NCBI RefSeq assembly: GCF_900115635.1
Contig: NZ_FOXE01000005.1
Coordinates: forward strand, 1 to 64,000
Reading direction: 5' to 3'
From: Oscillibacter sp. PC13
GTDB lineage: Bacteria; Bacillota; Clostridia; Oscillospirales; Oscillospiraceae
DNA: 64,000 bases
Positions 51,232 to 60,849 of the stretch are shown in pieces; the stretch's first letter is position 1, and every line of letters begins with the position of its first letter. The notes beneath the pieces are model-generated. The model did no database searches. It was not told where the DNA came from and was given only the letters and a program-made list of their open reading frames with translations. Position numbers and translations under genes: made by a program.

Positions 51232-52038
51232 TTAAGACAGTTCGTGTGCCTTGGCGGTATTCCACAGGGCGGTGAGTTCATCGCTGCCGTACTCTGACAG
51301 GGGCTTGTCCGCAGCTTCTTCCACCAGGCGAAAGCGGGCATTGAATTTGTCACAGGCACAATGAAGGGCATCTTCCGGATCCACACCCGTCATCTGGCCG
51401 ATTTTGGCTGCCATAAACAAGGTCTTGCCAAGCTCCTCCCGCACACTATGATGGGCGTCCGCTGCCTTTTCAGATTGCAGTGCCTCCCGCAGTTCCCGGA
51501 CTTCCTCTTCCAGGCTATTCAGGGCGGAAATGGCATTCTCCCAGTCAAAGCCAGCCTTGGCGGCCTTCTTCTGAATTTTTTCAGCCCGCCACAGGGATGG
51601 CAGCGTGTGGGGGACAGACTCCACGGCATCGGCGGTGGAGGCCTGTCCTTTCTCTGCCCGCTTGAGGGCTTCCCAGTTGGTCAGCACCTCATCGCTGTTT
51701 TCCACCTGCACCGTGCCAAACACATGCGGGTGACGATACACCAGCTTTTGCGCCACACCGTTCACCACATCCGCCATGGTGAAACGGCCGCGCTCCTCCT
51801 CAATGACGGCGTGAAACGCCACCTGCATCAGCACATCGCCCAGTTCCTCGCACATATCGTTGGCATCGTCCCGATCCAAGGCATCCAACGCCTCATAGGT
51901 TTCTTCCAGAAAATTGCGGCGGATGGAGGCGTGGGTCTGTTCCGCATCCCACGGACATCCTCCAGGAGCACGGAGAAGCCGCATAATCTCCAGAAAGTCT
52001 TCGTAGCTATAAAAATTCTTACATTGAAAATCTACCAT
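51232..52038 (-). CDS. mazG: nucleoside triphosphate pyrophosphohydrolase MazG
   Basis: The 268-residue enzyme has two MazG domains: GCPWDAEQTHASIRRNFLEE then YEALDALDRDD and EELGDVLMQVAFHAV in the first, and a second EE-x12-E-type repeat in the C-terminal half. It hydrolyses NTPs and dNTPs to monophosphates, helping clear damaged nucleotides. It corresponds to the C-terminal part of Bacillus YabN. AAAGGCGG precedes the ATG. Confidence 0.95.
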   Translation of the reverse strand: MVDFQCKNFYSYEDFLEIMRLLRAPGGCPWDAEQTHASIRRNFLEETYEALDALDRDDANDMCEELGDVLMQVAFHAVIEEERGRFTMADVVNGVAQKLVYRHPHVFGTVQVENSDEVLTNWEALKRAEKGQASTADAVESVPHTLPSLWRAEKIQKKAAKAGFDWENAISALNSLEEEVRELREALQSEKAADAHHSVREELGKTLFMAAKIGQMTGVDPEDALHCACDKFNARFRLVEEAADKPLSEYGSDELTALWNTAKAHELS

Positions 52039-52096
52039 ATATTGTCCGCCTTTGCAAGATAAATCGATAGGAACCCCTTGGTTTTCAAGGAAAAAA

Positions 52097-53713
52097 TCAT
52101 TTTAAGTGCAAAAGTTTTATCAGTGTTTTCCCGTGGGGGATATTCTGAACATCCTCTGCCCGCAGAATCTGCAGGGCAATGACTAAAATAAAGTAAACGA
52201 TCACGCCTGCGCAGATGCCCAGCAGAGTGGCAATGGCGTTGGCGCCATAGGCGGAGTGGCCCGCAGACAGTATCCGGTCCACGAAGCCGTACACCGCCCA
52301 GGCGGAACCGCCCATTAAAACGGAGGCGATGACAGGCTTTAAGAACAGCTGGAGATAACGGGGCTTTTTCGGAGAGTACTTCCACACAAAAAACAAGTTC
52401 AATCCGGAGATGACCAGATAGCAGCACAATGTGGAGATCGGGGCGCCATGGATGTTGATATCCGGGTTTCCCACCAGAATATAGTTCATGATAATCTTTG
52501 TAGCACCGCCGGCAATGACGGTGAAGATGGGCAGGTTCTCCTTGCCGTAGGTTTGCAGAATGGCGTTCGTCAGAATCATCAGGCAGATAAAGATCAGGGC
52601 GATGCCCAGAATCTGCAGATGGGGGCCCGCCGCCTGGGCATCCTCCTGCTGGAGGGGAAGAACCAGCCGCATAATGGGAGTGGACAGAGCGCTGAGGCCG
52701 ATGCCGGCTGGCAGGGCCAGAATGGCAATCAGGCGGAAGGCGGAAGAAATAATACGGTCGGATCCCGCGTGGTCCTTCCGGGCCAAAGCCGCCGCGGCAA
52801 AGGGAATGAGGCTCATGGTGACGGGATAGACGAAAGAAGCCACCATGTTGGGCATATCCATGGCCATGCTGTACTGACCATTCAGCGCCGCCGCTGCCTC
52901 CTCGGTAAGAAGCAGGCCATGCTGCAGGCGGCCCATGACAATCTTGGTATCAATGAGGCTGATAATACTCAATGCGGAATTGCTGAGCGTAATAGGAATT
53001 CCAATCGCCAGGATCTGGCGGATAATGGCGCCGCTGCCGGAAGGAGCGTCCAGAGCTTCTGTCCGGTTCCGGTGGGTCAGAAGATAGAACACGAGGAACA
53101 GCATGGATACCACTGTACCCACTGTGACACCCACAATGGCGCCGGCGGCACTCATATCCAGGCTCATGCCGATGTGCAGAACGTACCAGGCCAGGGGCAG
53201 GCCGACGCACAGCTTGCAAAGTGCCTCCAGCACCTGGGAGATGGCAGTTGGCGTCATGTTCCCCTGCCCCTGGGTATAGCCCCGCATGCAGGCCAGAAGA
53301 CACACGCAGAACACGGCGGGCGCCAGGGCCCGGATAGGCTGGTATGCCAACGCGTTCTCCATGAAAACAGCAAGGTCTGCCGCCCGGAAATACATGAACA
53401 GGGAACCGGCCACGCCCAGGGCGAAAAACAGCCAGATGGCGGTGCGGAAAATCTTCCGCTTTTCGTTCTCGCGCCCCTGGGCATGGGCCTGGCTGGTGAG
53501 CTTGGAAATGGCCAGGGGCAATCCGGCGGTGGAAATGGTCAGAAGAATGTTGTAGATATAATAAGCGGTGTTGAAATAGGTTTTTCCGGTGCCGCCCAGA
53601 ATGTTGCTCAGCGGCAGCTTATAGAAAGCGCCAATGATTTTGACAATGGCAACCGCAGCCGCCAAAATGGCGGCACCGCCCAGAAAGGATTGCTTTTTTG
53701 GTTGATTCGACAT
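52097..53713 (-). CDS. SpoVB/MurJ-like polysaccharide flippase (YabM position)
   Basis: The 538-residue membrane protein of the MOP/MATE-like superfamily has about fourteen membrane segments and the family start FLGGAAILAAAVAIVKIIGAFYKLPLSNILG. GAGGTAATC precedes the ATG. It moves lipid-linked sugar precursors across the membrane. In Bacillus the same slot holds yabM, a paralogue of spoVB. Whether it serves vegetative wall, spore cortex or both cannot be told. Confidence 0.9.
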   Translation of the reverse strand: MSNQPKKQSFLGGAAILAAAVAIVKIIGAFYKLPLSNILGGTGKTYFNTAYYIYNILLTISTAGLPLAISKLTSQAHAQGRENEKRKIFRTAIWLFFALGVAGSLFMYFRAADLAVFMENALAYQPIRALAPAVFCVCLLACMRGYTQGQGNMTPTAISQVLEALCKLCVGLPLAWYVLHIGMSLDMSAAGAIVGVTVGTVVSMLFLVFYLLTHRNRTEALDAPSGSGAIIRQILAIGIPITLSNSALSIISLIDTKIVMGRLQHGLLLTEEAAAALNGQYSMAMDMPNMVASFVYPVTMSLIPFAAAALARKDHAGSDRIISSAFRLIAILALPAGIGLSALSTPIMRLVLPLQQEDAQAAGPHLQILGIALIFICLMILTNAILQTYGKENLPIFTVIAGGATKIIMNYILVGNPDINIHGAPISTLCCYLVISGLNLFFVWKYSPKKPRYLQLFLKPVIASVLMGGSAWAVYGFVDRILSAGHSAYGANAIATLLGICAGVIVYFILVIALQILRAEDVQNIPHGKTLIKLLHLK

Positions 53714-53791
53714 GGAGAGATTACCTCGAATTACTTAAAGAATGCGCAGGGGGCTGTTTCCAGCCTATGGCGCAGTTTGAAAAATCATGCC

Positions 53792-54616
53792 TTACAGACG
53801 GGCCAGGCATCCTTTTACCAGAGCGGAAAAGCGGGGACCTGCCGCCCCGGCGGCAGCGAGAACCTCGTCAGAGGAGAGCGGCTGGTTTAAAACGCCGGCC
53901 GCCATATTGGTGCACAGGGTAAAGCCCAGCACCTGCATGCCGCAGTGGGCGGCCACAATGGCTTCCGGCACCGTGGACATGCCCACGGCGTCCGCACCCA
54001 GTACGCGGGCCGCCCGCACCTCCGCCGGCGTTTCGTACTGGGGACCCGGGAAGTACATGTAAACGCCCTCCCGGAGAGGAATATCCAGCGTTTGGGCGGT
54101 CTGGCGGGCCACATCCTGCAAAGCGGGCGTGTAGATATGGGACGCATCCGGAAAACGGGGACCGAATTCCTCCAGGTTGGGGCCGCACAGGGGACTGACA
54201 CCGAAGAGCTTGATGTGGTCGGTGATCAGCATGATGTCCCCGGCGGAAAAGGCGGTGTTGACCGCTCCGGCGGCATTGGTGATGATCATAGCCTCCGCGC
54301 CTAAAAGCCGCAGCACCCGAACGGGGAAGCTGACGTCCGCGAAGGACCAGCCCTCGTAAGTGTGAAGCCGCCCCTGCATCACCGCCACCGGCTGGCCGGA
54401 CAGGCGGCCAAAGACAAAGCGGCCCTTGTGGTCGGGAGCTGTGGAACGCTTCATATGGGGAACTTCTTCAAAGGGGACGCAGACGGCATCCTCCACCACA
54501 TCTCCCAAAGCGCCCAGACCGGATCCCAAGATCAACAGACAACGGGGGCGAAAGGAACCCAAACGGGCACGGAGCGATTCCGCACTCTCCTGATACTGTG
54601 AAAAGGCATATTCCAT
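53792..54616 (-). CDS. punA: purine-nucleoside phosphorylase (trimeric, PNP-I)
   Basis: The protein is about 274 residues with LILGSGLGALGD (phosphate site), RLHTYEGWS, ITNAAGAVN, the FPGPQYETPAE purine-site segment and VGMSTVPEAIVA. The ATG at 54616 overlaps the zinc-ribbon stop (TAATG) and follows GGGGGA; an in-frame ATG at 54634 lies before that site and is unlikely. It splits purine nucleosides with phosphate to base and (deoxy)ribose-1-phosphate. The nucleoside kinase nearby supports a salvage role. Confidence 0.94.
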   Translation of the reverse strand: MEYAFSQYQESAESLRARLGSFRPRCLLILGSGLGALGDVVEDAVCVPFEEVPHMKRSTAPDHKGRFVFGRLSGQPVAVMQGRLHTYEGWSFADVSFPVRVLRLLGAEAMIITNAAGAVNTAFSAGDIMLITDHIKLFGVSPLCGPNLEEFGPRFPDASHIYTPALQDVARQTAQTLDIPLREGVYMYFPGPQYETPAEVRAARVLGADAVGMSTVPEAIVAAHCGMQVLGFTLCTNMAAGVLNQPLSSDEVLAAAGAAGPRFSALVKGCLARL

Positions 54617-55008
54617 TACAGCTTTCCCCCGCATTCCCGGCAGAATACGTCGCCATCCTGGGCAGGGGCGCCGCAGATGGGACAGGCAGGGACCGCCTGG
54701 AGCCGCACAATCTCCGCCTCGAGATCCGCAATCCGGCTGTAAAGTCCATCGATTTCCTGAAGCTTTTCCAGCAGGACTTCCGATTCCGTAGGAGTTCCGG
54801 TGTGGGTGCCGTAGATCATCTCGCCCACCGTCCGAAGCTGGGCATTCACTTCCGCCTTCAAATCCATCACCTGGATATTCAGCTTGGCCACGCTCAGCAG
54901 CGCACTGGCTTTTTTGCCCACACCGTAAGCGGCGTCGGCCGCGGCGTCGCTGACTTGGCAGGCGGTGCGCTGGACGCTGTCCAGCAATTCCTGCAGCCGT
55001 TCGTTCAT
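54616..55008 (-). CDS. zinc-ribbon protein with coiled coil
   Basis: The protein is about 130 residues with AAGGAGG 7 nt before the ATG at 55008. The N-terminal 100 residues are helical with a coiled coil (MDLKAEVNAQLRTVGEMI, then EKLQEIDGLYSRIADLEAEI). The C-terminus has CPICG and CRECGGKL, a complete four-Cys zinc ribbon. The function is unknown. It overlaps the PNP start by one base, so the pair are co-expressed. Confidence 0.85.
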   Translation of the reverse strand: MNERLQELLDSVQRTACQVSDAAADAAYGVGKKASALLSVAKLNIQVMDLKAEVNAQLRTVGEMIYGTHTGTPTESEVLLEKLQEIDGLYSRIADLEAEIVRLQAVPACPICGAPAQDGDVFCRECGGKL

Positions 55009-55030
55009 GGGGGAGCCTCCTTCCAATCTG

Positions 55031-55963
55031 TTAATAACTGTACGTGCTGCCGCCGATAAACTCCCGGGCCAGGGAGTTGGGGGCGATGTACTTCTCGTCC
55101 ATGGCCTCAATCCGGTCAAAGGCCTTCAGCATCTCATCCACCACCTCGTATTTCCCGGCGGGAACGGCCTCCAGCAGGGGCACGACAAAGGGCTTCAGCA
55201 GCGAGGCCTCGCAGGCCAGAGAGGAGTCGAACATGATGTTTGCGTTTTCCTTATAGGGGGAGATGTACAGCTTTTCGCCCCGGCGGACGTTGGCCCACAT
55301 TTTCAGGGTGAAGCTGGCGTCGCTGCCGCGGAACTTGTAGTCCCGGACAATCCGGCGGCACAGCCGCAGCCAGGCATGCTGGAAGACAATCTCGCCCTCG
55401 CCGTTTGTAATGTTGGAGCGGGCGGCGATATAGAGCTTGAAGGCATGGGGGTTTTTGCCCACGATGATGTCGTTGAGAGCATGAATCCCCTCGAAAATCG
55501 CCAGCTCGTCAGGCCCCAGACGCAGAGGCTGGGAGAGAATGTCGGAGCGCATCTGCCGGGCGAACTCGTACTTGGGCACGTGGATGGTCTCGCCCCGGTC
55601 CAGCATGGCAAAGTGCCGGTTCAAAAGCTCAATATCCAGGCAGAAGGGGGATTCATAATCGATACCGCCCTCCCGGTTCCGGGGCGCCGTCTCCGGATCA
55701 ACGGTGTTGAAGTAGTTGTCCATGGAGATGGTGTGGGTTTCCACCCCCATATGCTCCAGGACTTCTTCAATTTTCATGGCCGTGGTGGTCTTGCCGGACC
55801 CGGAGGGGCCGGACAGCAGGATGACGTGAGACTCGCTGCGGTGCCCGGCAATTTTCTGGGCAGCCAGCTCCACCTTTTTCGCATAGGCGGCATCGCACTC
55901 TTCGGCGAACGCCTTGGGATCGCTGCGGACCGCTTCGTTAATTTGCGTCAGAGAATACGGCAT
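55031..55963 (-). CDS. nucleoside (uridine-type) kinase, phosphoribulokinase family
   Basis: The protein is about 310 residues. AAAGGAG 10 nt before the ATG at 55963 sets the start, although the frame is open 72 codons further inside hemZ. Walker A is SGPSGSGKTTTA, followed by SMDNYFN, the YESPFCLD lid region and IFEGIHALN. Members phosphorylate uridine/cytidine or other nucleosides. It starts 5 nt after the hemZ stop. The Udk-like role is likely but the substrate is not proven. Confidence 0.88.
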   Translation of the reverse strand: MPYSLTQINEAVRSDPKAFAEECDAAYAKKVELAAQKIAGHRSESHVILLSGPSGSGKTTTAMKIEEVLEHMGVETHTISMDNYFNTVDPETAPRNREGGIDYESPFCLDIELLNRHFAMLDRGETIHVPKYEFARQMRSDILSQPLRLGPDELAIFEGIHALNDIIVGKNPHAFKLYIAARSNITNGEGEIVFQHAWLRLCRRIVRDYKFRGSDASFTLKMWANVRRGEKLYISPYKENANIMFDSSLACEASLLKPFVVPLLEAVPAGKYEVVDEMLKAFDRIEAMDEKYIAPNSLAREFIGGSTYSY

Positions 55964-55968
55964 GTAAC

Positions 55969-57447
55969 TTAAACTCCTTTCAAAGTTTCGTAAAACGCGG
56001 CAAAGGCCGCCTGGTTGGCGAGCGACTTTTCCGGCCGCTCGATATACTCTTTCGGATATTTCAGATTGAATGCCCGCTGAATGTGATTGGTACCGGGTTC
56101 CACCATTTTCGTGGATCCGCCGGCGCCGAAAGACAAAATGGAGCACAGCTCCGACATAATATAGATGTTGTACAGGCACTCCGCGCCGGGATGGCTCCAG
56201 CCGATGTTTTCAAAGCTGCCTGACATATACTTCTGCCGGTAGAGATAGTAGGGATGGTGCCCGGCGGCCCGGAGAACGGGCGCGGCATAGTCCAGCATCT
56301 CCGCCACCGTCTCCTGCCCGGGAATGCGGAGACCCTCCGTCAGAATACGGCTGCCCTTTTTCAAGGCCAGCGTGTGGACGGTGACGTTGTCCGTGCCGAA
56401 GGCAAGGCACCGATCGAGAGAACGGCGGAAGCCCTCCGCCGTGTCCTCCGGAAGTCCAGCAATCAAGTCCATGTTCACATGTGGGAAGCCATGCTGTGCC
56501 GTCAGTTCCATGGCGCGTTCAATGTCTCCGGCGGTGTGGCACCGGCCGATGGCCCGGAGCACATGGTCTTCCATGGTCTGGGGATTCACGGACACCCGGG
56601 TGACGCCGTGGGCCTTTAAAACCGCCAGCTTTTCTGCCGTAATGGTATCCGGCCTGCCGGCCTCCACGGTCATCTCCTCACAGGCGGCGGTGTCAAACGC
56701 CGTTTCAAAGGCCTCCAGCACCCGGTCCATCTGCGCGGCCGTCAGGGTCGTGGGCGTTCCACCGCCCATGTAAAAGGCCCGAACCCGCAGCCCGGCCTGG
56801 CGGACCATCTGCCCGCCGGCTTTGAGTTCCCACACCAGGGCGTCCACGTAGGGCGGCACCATGGCAAAACTCTTTTCCACGGACTGGCTGACAAAAGAAC
56901 AGTAGGCGCACCGGGTGGGGCAGAAGGGAATACCCACATATACTGCAATGTCCCGGGGGCCGAGGCTCTGTCCGGCAAAGAGCGCTTGGGCACCGGTTTC
57001 AGCGGCCAGAGCTGCCCGTTCCGGCGTGACGAAATAGTTGTTTTCCAGTATGGCCTGCGCCTGCTGCTGGGTGCGCCCCTCCGCCATGGCCCAGGTGGCC
57101 AGCTTGTCGGGCCGGACGCCTGTGAGGCTTCCCCAGGGCGGGGTAACGCCGGTAACTTCCCTAGCCGCCAGGAAAAAGCACTTCCCAATCACATGGCGCC
57201 GCTGGCCTTCTTTTTCAAAGTCCGTGCCGGTGAGGGAGCAGCCGTAGCTGTATGGGGCGGCCTTGCCCTGGTAGGACAGTTCCACGGTGACGCGGCAGCG
57301 GTCCGCCTCCTCCCGGAGGGAGATGATAGCCCAGGTGGTATCACAGGGAAGAATCTGCTCATAGACTGGACGCTCTTCCGGAAACAGAGCCATCAGGCTC
57401 TGCTCTACAACATAGCGCTCATCATGGCCATTCAATACCAGTTTCAT
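55969..57447 (-). CDS. hemZ: coproporphyrinogen dehydrogenase HemZ (radical SAM)
   Basis: The 492-residue radical-SAM protein has the CxxxCxxC cluster in GIPFCPTRCAYCSF (about residue 175), the SAM-binding GGGTPT, and a HemN-like C-terminus. The N-terminal 150 residues are typical of HemZ and absent from HemN. It is thought to oxidise coproporphyrinogen III without oxygen; no other haem gene is in the window. AAGGAA precedes the ATG, 9 nt after the MBL-hydrolase stop. Confidence 0.92.
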   Translation of the reverse strand: MKLVLNGHDERYVVEQSLMALFPEERPVYEQILPCDTTWAIISLREEADRCRVTVELSYQGKAAPYSYGCSLTGTDFEKEGQRRHVIGKCFFLAAREVTGVTPPWGSLTGVRPDKLATWAMAEGRTQQQAQAILENNYFVTPERAALAAETGAQALFAGQSLGPRDIAVYVGIPFCPTRCAYCSFVSQSVEKSFAMVPPYVDALVWELKAGGQMVRQAGLRVRAFYMGGGTPTTLTAAQMDRVLEAFETAFDTAACEEMTVEAGRPDTITAEKLAVLKAHGVTRVSVNPQTMEDHVLRAIGRCHTAGDIERAMELTAQHGFPHVNMDLIAGLPEDTAEGFRRSLDRCLAFGTDNVTVHTLALKKGSRILTEGLRIPGQETVAEMLDYAAPVLRAAGHHPYYLYRQKYMSGSFENIGWSHPGAECLYNIYIMSELCSILSFGAGGSTKMVEPGTNHIQRAFNLKYPKEYIERPEKSLANQAAFAAFYETLKGV

Positions 57448-57456
57448 AAAAATTCC

Positions 57457-58080
57457 TTAAATTGTTCCGCGCATGGCGTGGAGCAGATAGGGATTCACCC
57501 GCCGCTCCCGATCCAGGCTGCTGAAATCCATATGGCCGGGCAGGACCTGAAGGTCTCCCTCCAACGCGCTCAGACGTTTGAGAGAGGCCATCATCTTCTC
57601 CATGTCGCCGCCCTGAAAATCCGTCCGGCCGCAGGAGCCGGCAAACAGAGTATCTCCGCAGAACAGCGCGTCGCCGCAGCGAAGCGTGACACTGCCCTCA
57701 GAGTGGCCGGGCGTGGCCATCACAGAGACGGTGAGGCTGCCCACAGACAGGGAATCCCCCTCGTCATAGTCCCGGATGTCGCCGGAGAGCAGGGGGAAAA
57801 GCTGCTGCGCCCGGGGATCGTCAGGATAGATGTCCCGGTGATTGAGATAGGTTGGGACCTCAGGCCACAGGGCCTGCAGATCTGCCACGCCGCCGGTATG
57901 GTCATCGTGTCCATGAGTCAGAAAAATGGCGCAGGGCGTACAGCCGGTTTGCGCCACAGCTGCTGCCACGCGGTTTGCATCTGCGCCTGGATCCACTACG
58001 GCGCAGACCTTGGTTGCTTCATCGCAGAGAAGATAGCAGTTGGTGCCAAGGGCGCCAACCTGCAAGGCTTTGATCTCCAT
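57457..58080 (-). CDS. MBL-fold hydrolase, glyoxalase II-like
   Basis: The 207-residue hydrolase has THGHDDHTGG, a lone His in ATPGHSEGS, GDTLF and a late GH, the complete di-metal set of the glyoxalase II/YcbL group. It is short compared with true glyoxalase II, which has an added C-terminal domain. It likely acts on thioesters in the cytosol. It is co-transcribed with dtd and hemZ. Confidence 0.9.
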   Translation of the reverse strand: MEIKALQVGALGTNCYLLCDEATKVCAVVDPGADANRVAAAVAQTGCTPCAIFLTHGHDDHTGGVADLQALWPEVPTYLNHRDIYPDDPRAQQLFPLLSGDIRDYDEGDSLSVGSLTVSVMATPGHSEGSVTLRCGDALFCGDTLFAGSCGRTDFQGGDMEKMMASLKRLSALEGDLQVLPGHMDFSSLDRERRVNPYLLHAMRGTI

Positions 58081-58115
58081 GAAAAACCTCCGTAAAGTAA
58101 AATTTTGAAATCACG

Positions 58116-58559
58116 TTAAGGGCGGTCGGAGTCAAACAAAATTGTCACCGGCCCGTCGTTGCGGGAATCCACCTGCATGTCGGCGCCGAATTCGCCGTGC
58201 TCCACCCGAAAGCCCCGTTCACGGCAGTGGGACATAAAGGCTTCATACAGCAAAATGGCAGCATCTGGCTTGGCCGCGCCGGTGAAGCCGGGACGGCGGG
58301 AGGAGGTGTCGGCATACAGCGTAAACTGGGAGACAACCAGGAGACTGCCGTCCACCTGCTCCAAACTGCGGTTCATTTTACCCGCCTCGTCTTCAAAGAC
58401 ACGAAGATTGCAGATTTTGTCCGCCAGCTTGACGGCGGTATCATACGTGTCGCATGGCCCCACACCTAACAGCACCAGAAAGCCCCGGCCGATCTGTCCG
58501 CTGACTCGCCCGTCGATTGTGACGGAGGCATGGGCCACCCGGGTGACAACTGCGCGCAT
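58116..58559 (-). CDS. dtd: D-aminoacyl-tRNA deacylase
   Basis: The protein is about 147 residues. AGGAG 9 nt before the ATG at 58559 (MRAVVTRVAHASV) is preferred over the ATG at 58568, which abuts the ribosome site. Motifs are SQFTLYAD and the C-terminal NDGPVTILFDS, both lining the D-amino-acid pocket. It removes D-amino acids from mischarged tRNA. It follows rel, the common arrangement in Firmicutes. Confidence 0.95.
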   Translation of the reverse strand: MRAVVTRVAHASVTIDGRVSGQIGRGFLVLLGVGPCDTYDTAVKLADKICNLRVFEDEAGKMNRSLEQVDGSLLVVSQFTLYADTSSRRPGFTGAAKPDAAILLYEAFMSHCRERGFRVEHGEFGADMQVDSRNDGPVTILFDSDRP

Positions 58560-58635
58560 AAAGAACATCTCCTTTTTTGAACGATCGGTAATCGCGGGAA
58601 AGGCGAAAACGGGGAATACGGAGCTTGCAACGGTG

Positions 58636-60849
58636 TCAGCCAGAGGGCCGCGTGACCTTCAGAACGCCGGAAATTTGATGCAGGCGGTTCATCAAAGCCT
58701 TCAGCTGCTGACTGTCCCGAATGCGGACTTCAATCCGGAAGATGGCAAACTCATCTGCAGTGCTGCGGGAGTTAATGCCGAGGACGAAGGTGTTGGTGGA
58801 AGAAAGGGCGGCGGAGATATCCAGCAGGAGCCCCTGCCGGTCCTTGCACACCACCTCCAAAAGAGTGGGATAACTCTCATTGGTGTCGCTGCCCCAGGAG
58901 ACCTTGATCCACCGTCCTTCCTGGCCGGGCAGGGAGCGCTTTTCCAGGGAGGCGTTGGGACAGTCACAGCGGTGGACGGACACGCCGTATCCGCGGGTGA
59001 TAAAGCCAATAATATCGTCCCCCGGAACCGGGGTGCAGCACTTGGAGAATTTGACCAGGCAGTTGTCCAGCCCCTCCACAATAATTCCCTGCTCGCTTCT
59101 AATTCGCTTGGGAGCCGAGGGCTGCTTGGCATTTTCTGCGGTTTTTGCCTCAGCAGCGTCCTCCAGCGCCTTCTCCGCCTCATGCAGTTTGGCAACTCGA
59201 TTCAGTTCGCCCTGCATCCGGCTGACGGCTTTCTGAGCAGTAAAGCCGCCATAGCCGATGGCGGCATACATCTCGTCCAGCGATCCGTAGCTGACCCGCT
59301 TGAGAAGACCGGGCAGAATCTCAGGATCCAGGACATCCCGCATGGGAATGCCGCAGTGCTTCAGTTCTGCTTCAAAAGCAGAGCGGCCGTTGGCAATATT
59401 TTCATCCTTTTTCTCTTTTTTAAACCACTGCCGGATTTTACTGCGGGCCTCGCTGGATTTGGCAATTTTCATCCAATCCCGGCTGGGACCCTTGGCATTT
59501 TTGGAGGTCAGGATCTCCACGATGTCGCCGTTTTTCAGAACGTGATCCAAGGTGACAATGCGGCTGTTGACCTTGGCACCCACCATCCGGTTGCCCACAG
59601 CGGAATGAATGGCATAGGCAAAGTCGATGGGAGTGGCACCGGCCGGCAGGTTCTGTACATCGCCGTTGGGGGTAAAAACGAATACCTCATCGGCAAACAT
59701 GTCTACCTTCAGCGAGTGGATATAATCCTCGGCATCAGCGCCCTCCTGGTTTTCCAGCAGGCGCCGGACCCATTCGTACCGTCCTTCCGTGCCGCTGCCT
59801 GCGCCGCCCTGCTTGTATTTCCAGTGGGCCGCCACGCCGTACTCAGCAATCTCGTGCATCTCCCGGGTGCGGATCTGTACCTCAAAAGGCAGGCCGTCCG
59901 GCCCCATGACAGTGGTGTGGAGAGACTGATAGCCGTTTGGCTTCGGCGTTCCGATATAATCCTTGAAGCGGCCGAGGATGGGTTTGTAGAGATCGTGAAT
60001 CACACCCAGCACATTGTAACAGTCCCCCACGTTTTCCACGATGACACGGAAGGCAAAGAGATCAAAAATTTCGTCAAGAGACTTGTTCTGGTTAAACATT
60101 TTCCGATAGATGGAATAGGGGTGCTTCATCCGGCCATAAATGATATGCTCGATGCTCAATTCGTTTAACCGGTCATCGATTTGATCCTGGGTGCGCCGCA
60201 TAAAAGCCTCATATTCCTGGCGCTTGGCATCCAGCTTGGAGACGATTTCCTCATACCCGATGGGGTCCAGGTACTTTAAAGACAGATCCTCCAGCTCCCA
60301 CTTGATGCGCTGCATGCCCAGCCGGTGGGAGATGGGCGCATAGATCTCCATCGTCTCCAAAGACTTTTGCTTCTGCTTTTCCGGAGACTGGTACTCCATG
60401 GTGCGCATGTTATGAAGCCGGTCGGCAATTTTGATGAGAATCACTCGGATGTCCTTGCTCATGGCAATGAGCATCTTCCGCAGATTCTCCATCTGCTCGT
60501 CTTCCTTGGTGGCATACTGGATACGGGTCAGCTTTGAGACGCCCTCCACCAGATCGGCAATGGTAGGGGAGAAGAGCTTCGACACCTGACCATAATTGGC
60601 AGGGGTATCCTCAATTACGTCGTGAAGCAGGGCGGCCGCAATGGACTCGGAATCCAGCCGCAACTCCTCCGCCACAATCTGGGCTACCGCCAGGGGGTGG
60701 ATGATATACGGCTCACCACTCTTGCGCCGCTGATCCTTGTGGGCATTCTCCGCAAATTCAAAGGCGGCCCGGATCTGGGCAAAATCTGCAGAGGAGTTAT
60801 AACCGCGAACGGTTTTTTCCAGGTTGTCGTACTGTTCCGAAATGGTCAT
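58636..60849 (-). CDS. rel: bifunctional (p)ppGpp synthetase/hydrolase Rel
   Basis: The 737-residue enzyme has an HD hydrolase domain (LLHDVIEDT, about residue 71), a synthetase domain (FKDYIGTPKPNGYQSLHT, about 305), a TGS domain (EVFVFTPNGDVQNLPAGAT, about 390), a helical and zinc-finger region (FSKCCTPVPGDDIIGF) and a C-terminal ACT domain. It makes and degrades the starvation alarmone. Its ATG overlaps the recJ stop by 4 nt (ATGA). Confidence 0.96.
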   Translation of the reverse strand: MTISEQYDNLEKTVRGYNSSADFAQIRAAFEFAENAHKDQRRKSGEPYIIHPLAVAQIVAEELRLDSESIAAALLHDVIEDTPANYGQVSKLFSPTIADLVEGVSKLTRIQYATKEDEQMENLRKMLIAMSKDIRVILIKIADRLHNMRTMEYQSPEKQKQKSLETMEIYAPISHRLGMQRIKWELEDLSLKYLDPIGYEEIVSKLDAKRQEYEAFMRRTQDQIDDRLNELSIEHIIYGRMKHPYSIYRKMFNQNKSLDEIFDLFAFRVIVENVGDCYNVLGVIHDLYKPILGRFKDYIGTPKPNGYQSLHTTVMGPDGLPFEVQIRTREMHEIAEYGVAAHWKYKQGGAGSGTEGRYEWVRRLLENQEGADAEDYIHSLKVDMFADEVFVFTPNGDVQNLPAGATPIDFAYAIHSAVGNRMVGAKVNSRIVTLDHVLKNGDIVEILTSKNAKGPSRDWMKIAKSSEARSKIRQWFKKEKKDENIANGRSAFEAELKHCGIPMRDVLDPEILPGLLKRVSYGSLDEMYAAIGYGGFTAQKAVSRMQGELNRVAKLHEAEKALEDAAEAKTAENAKQPSAPKRIRSEQGIIVEGLDNCLVKFSKCCTPVPGDDIIGFITRGYGVSVHRCDCPNASLEKRSLPGQEGRWIKVSWGSDTNESYPTLLEVVCKDRQGLLLDISAALSSTNTFVLGINSRSTADEFAIFRIEVRIRDSQQLKALMNRLHQISGVLKVTRPSG

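Noticed and set aside
52448-53890. A 480-codon plus-strand frame opposite the flippase gene
   Set aside because: His/Gln/Gly-rich translation typical of the antisense of a membrane protein; the flippase is the real gene.
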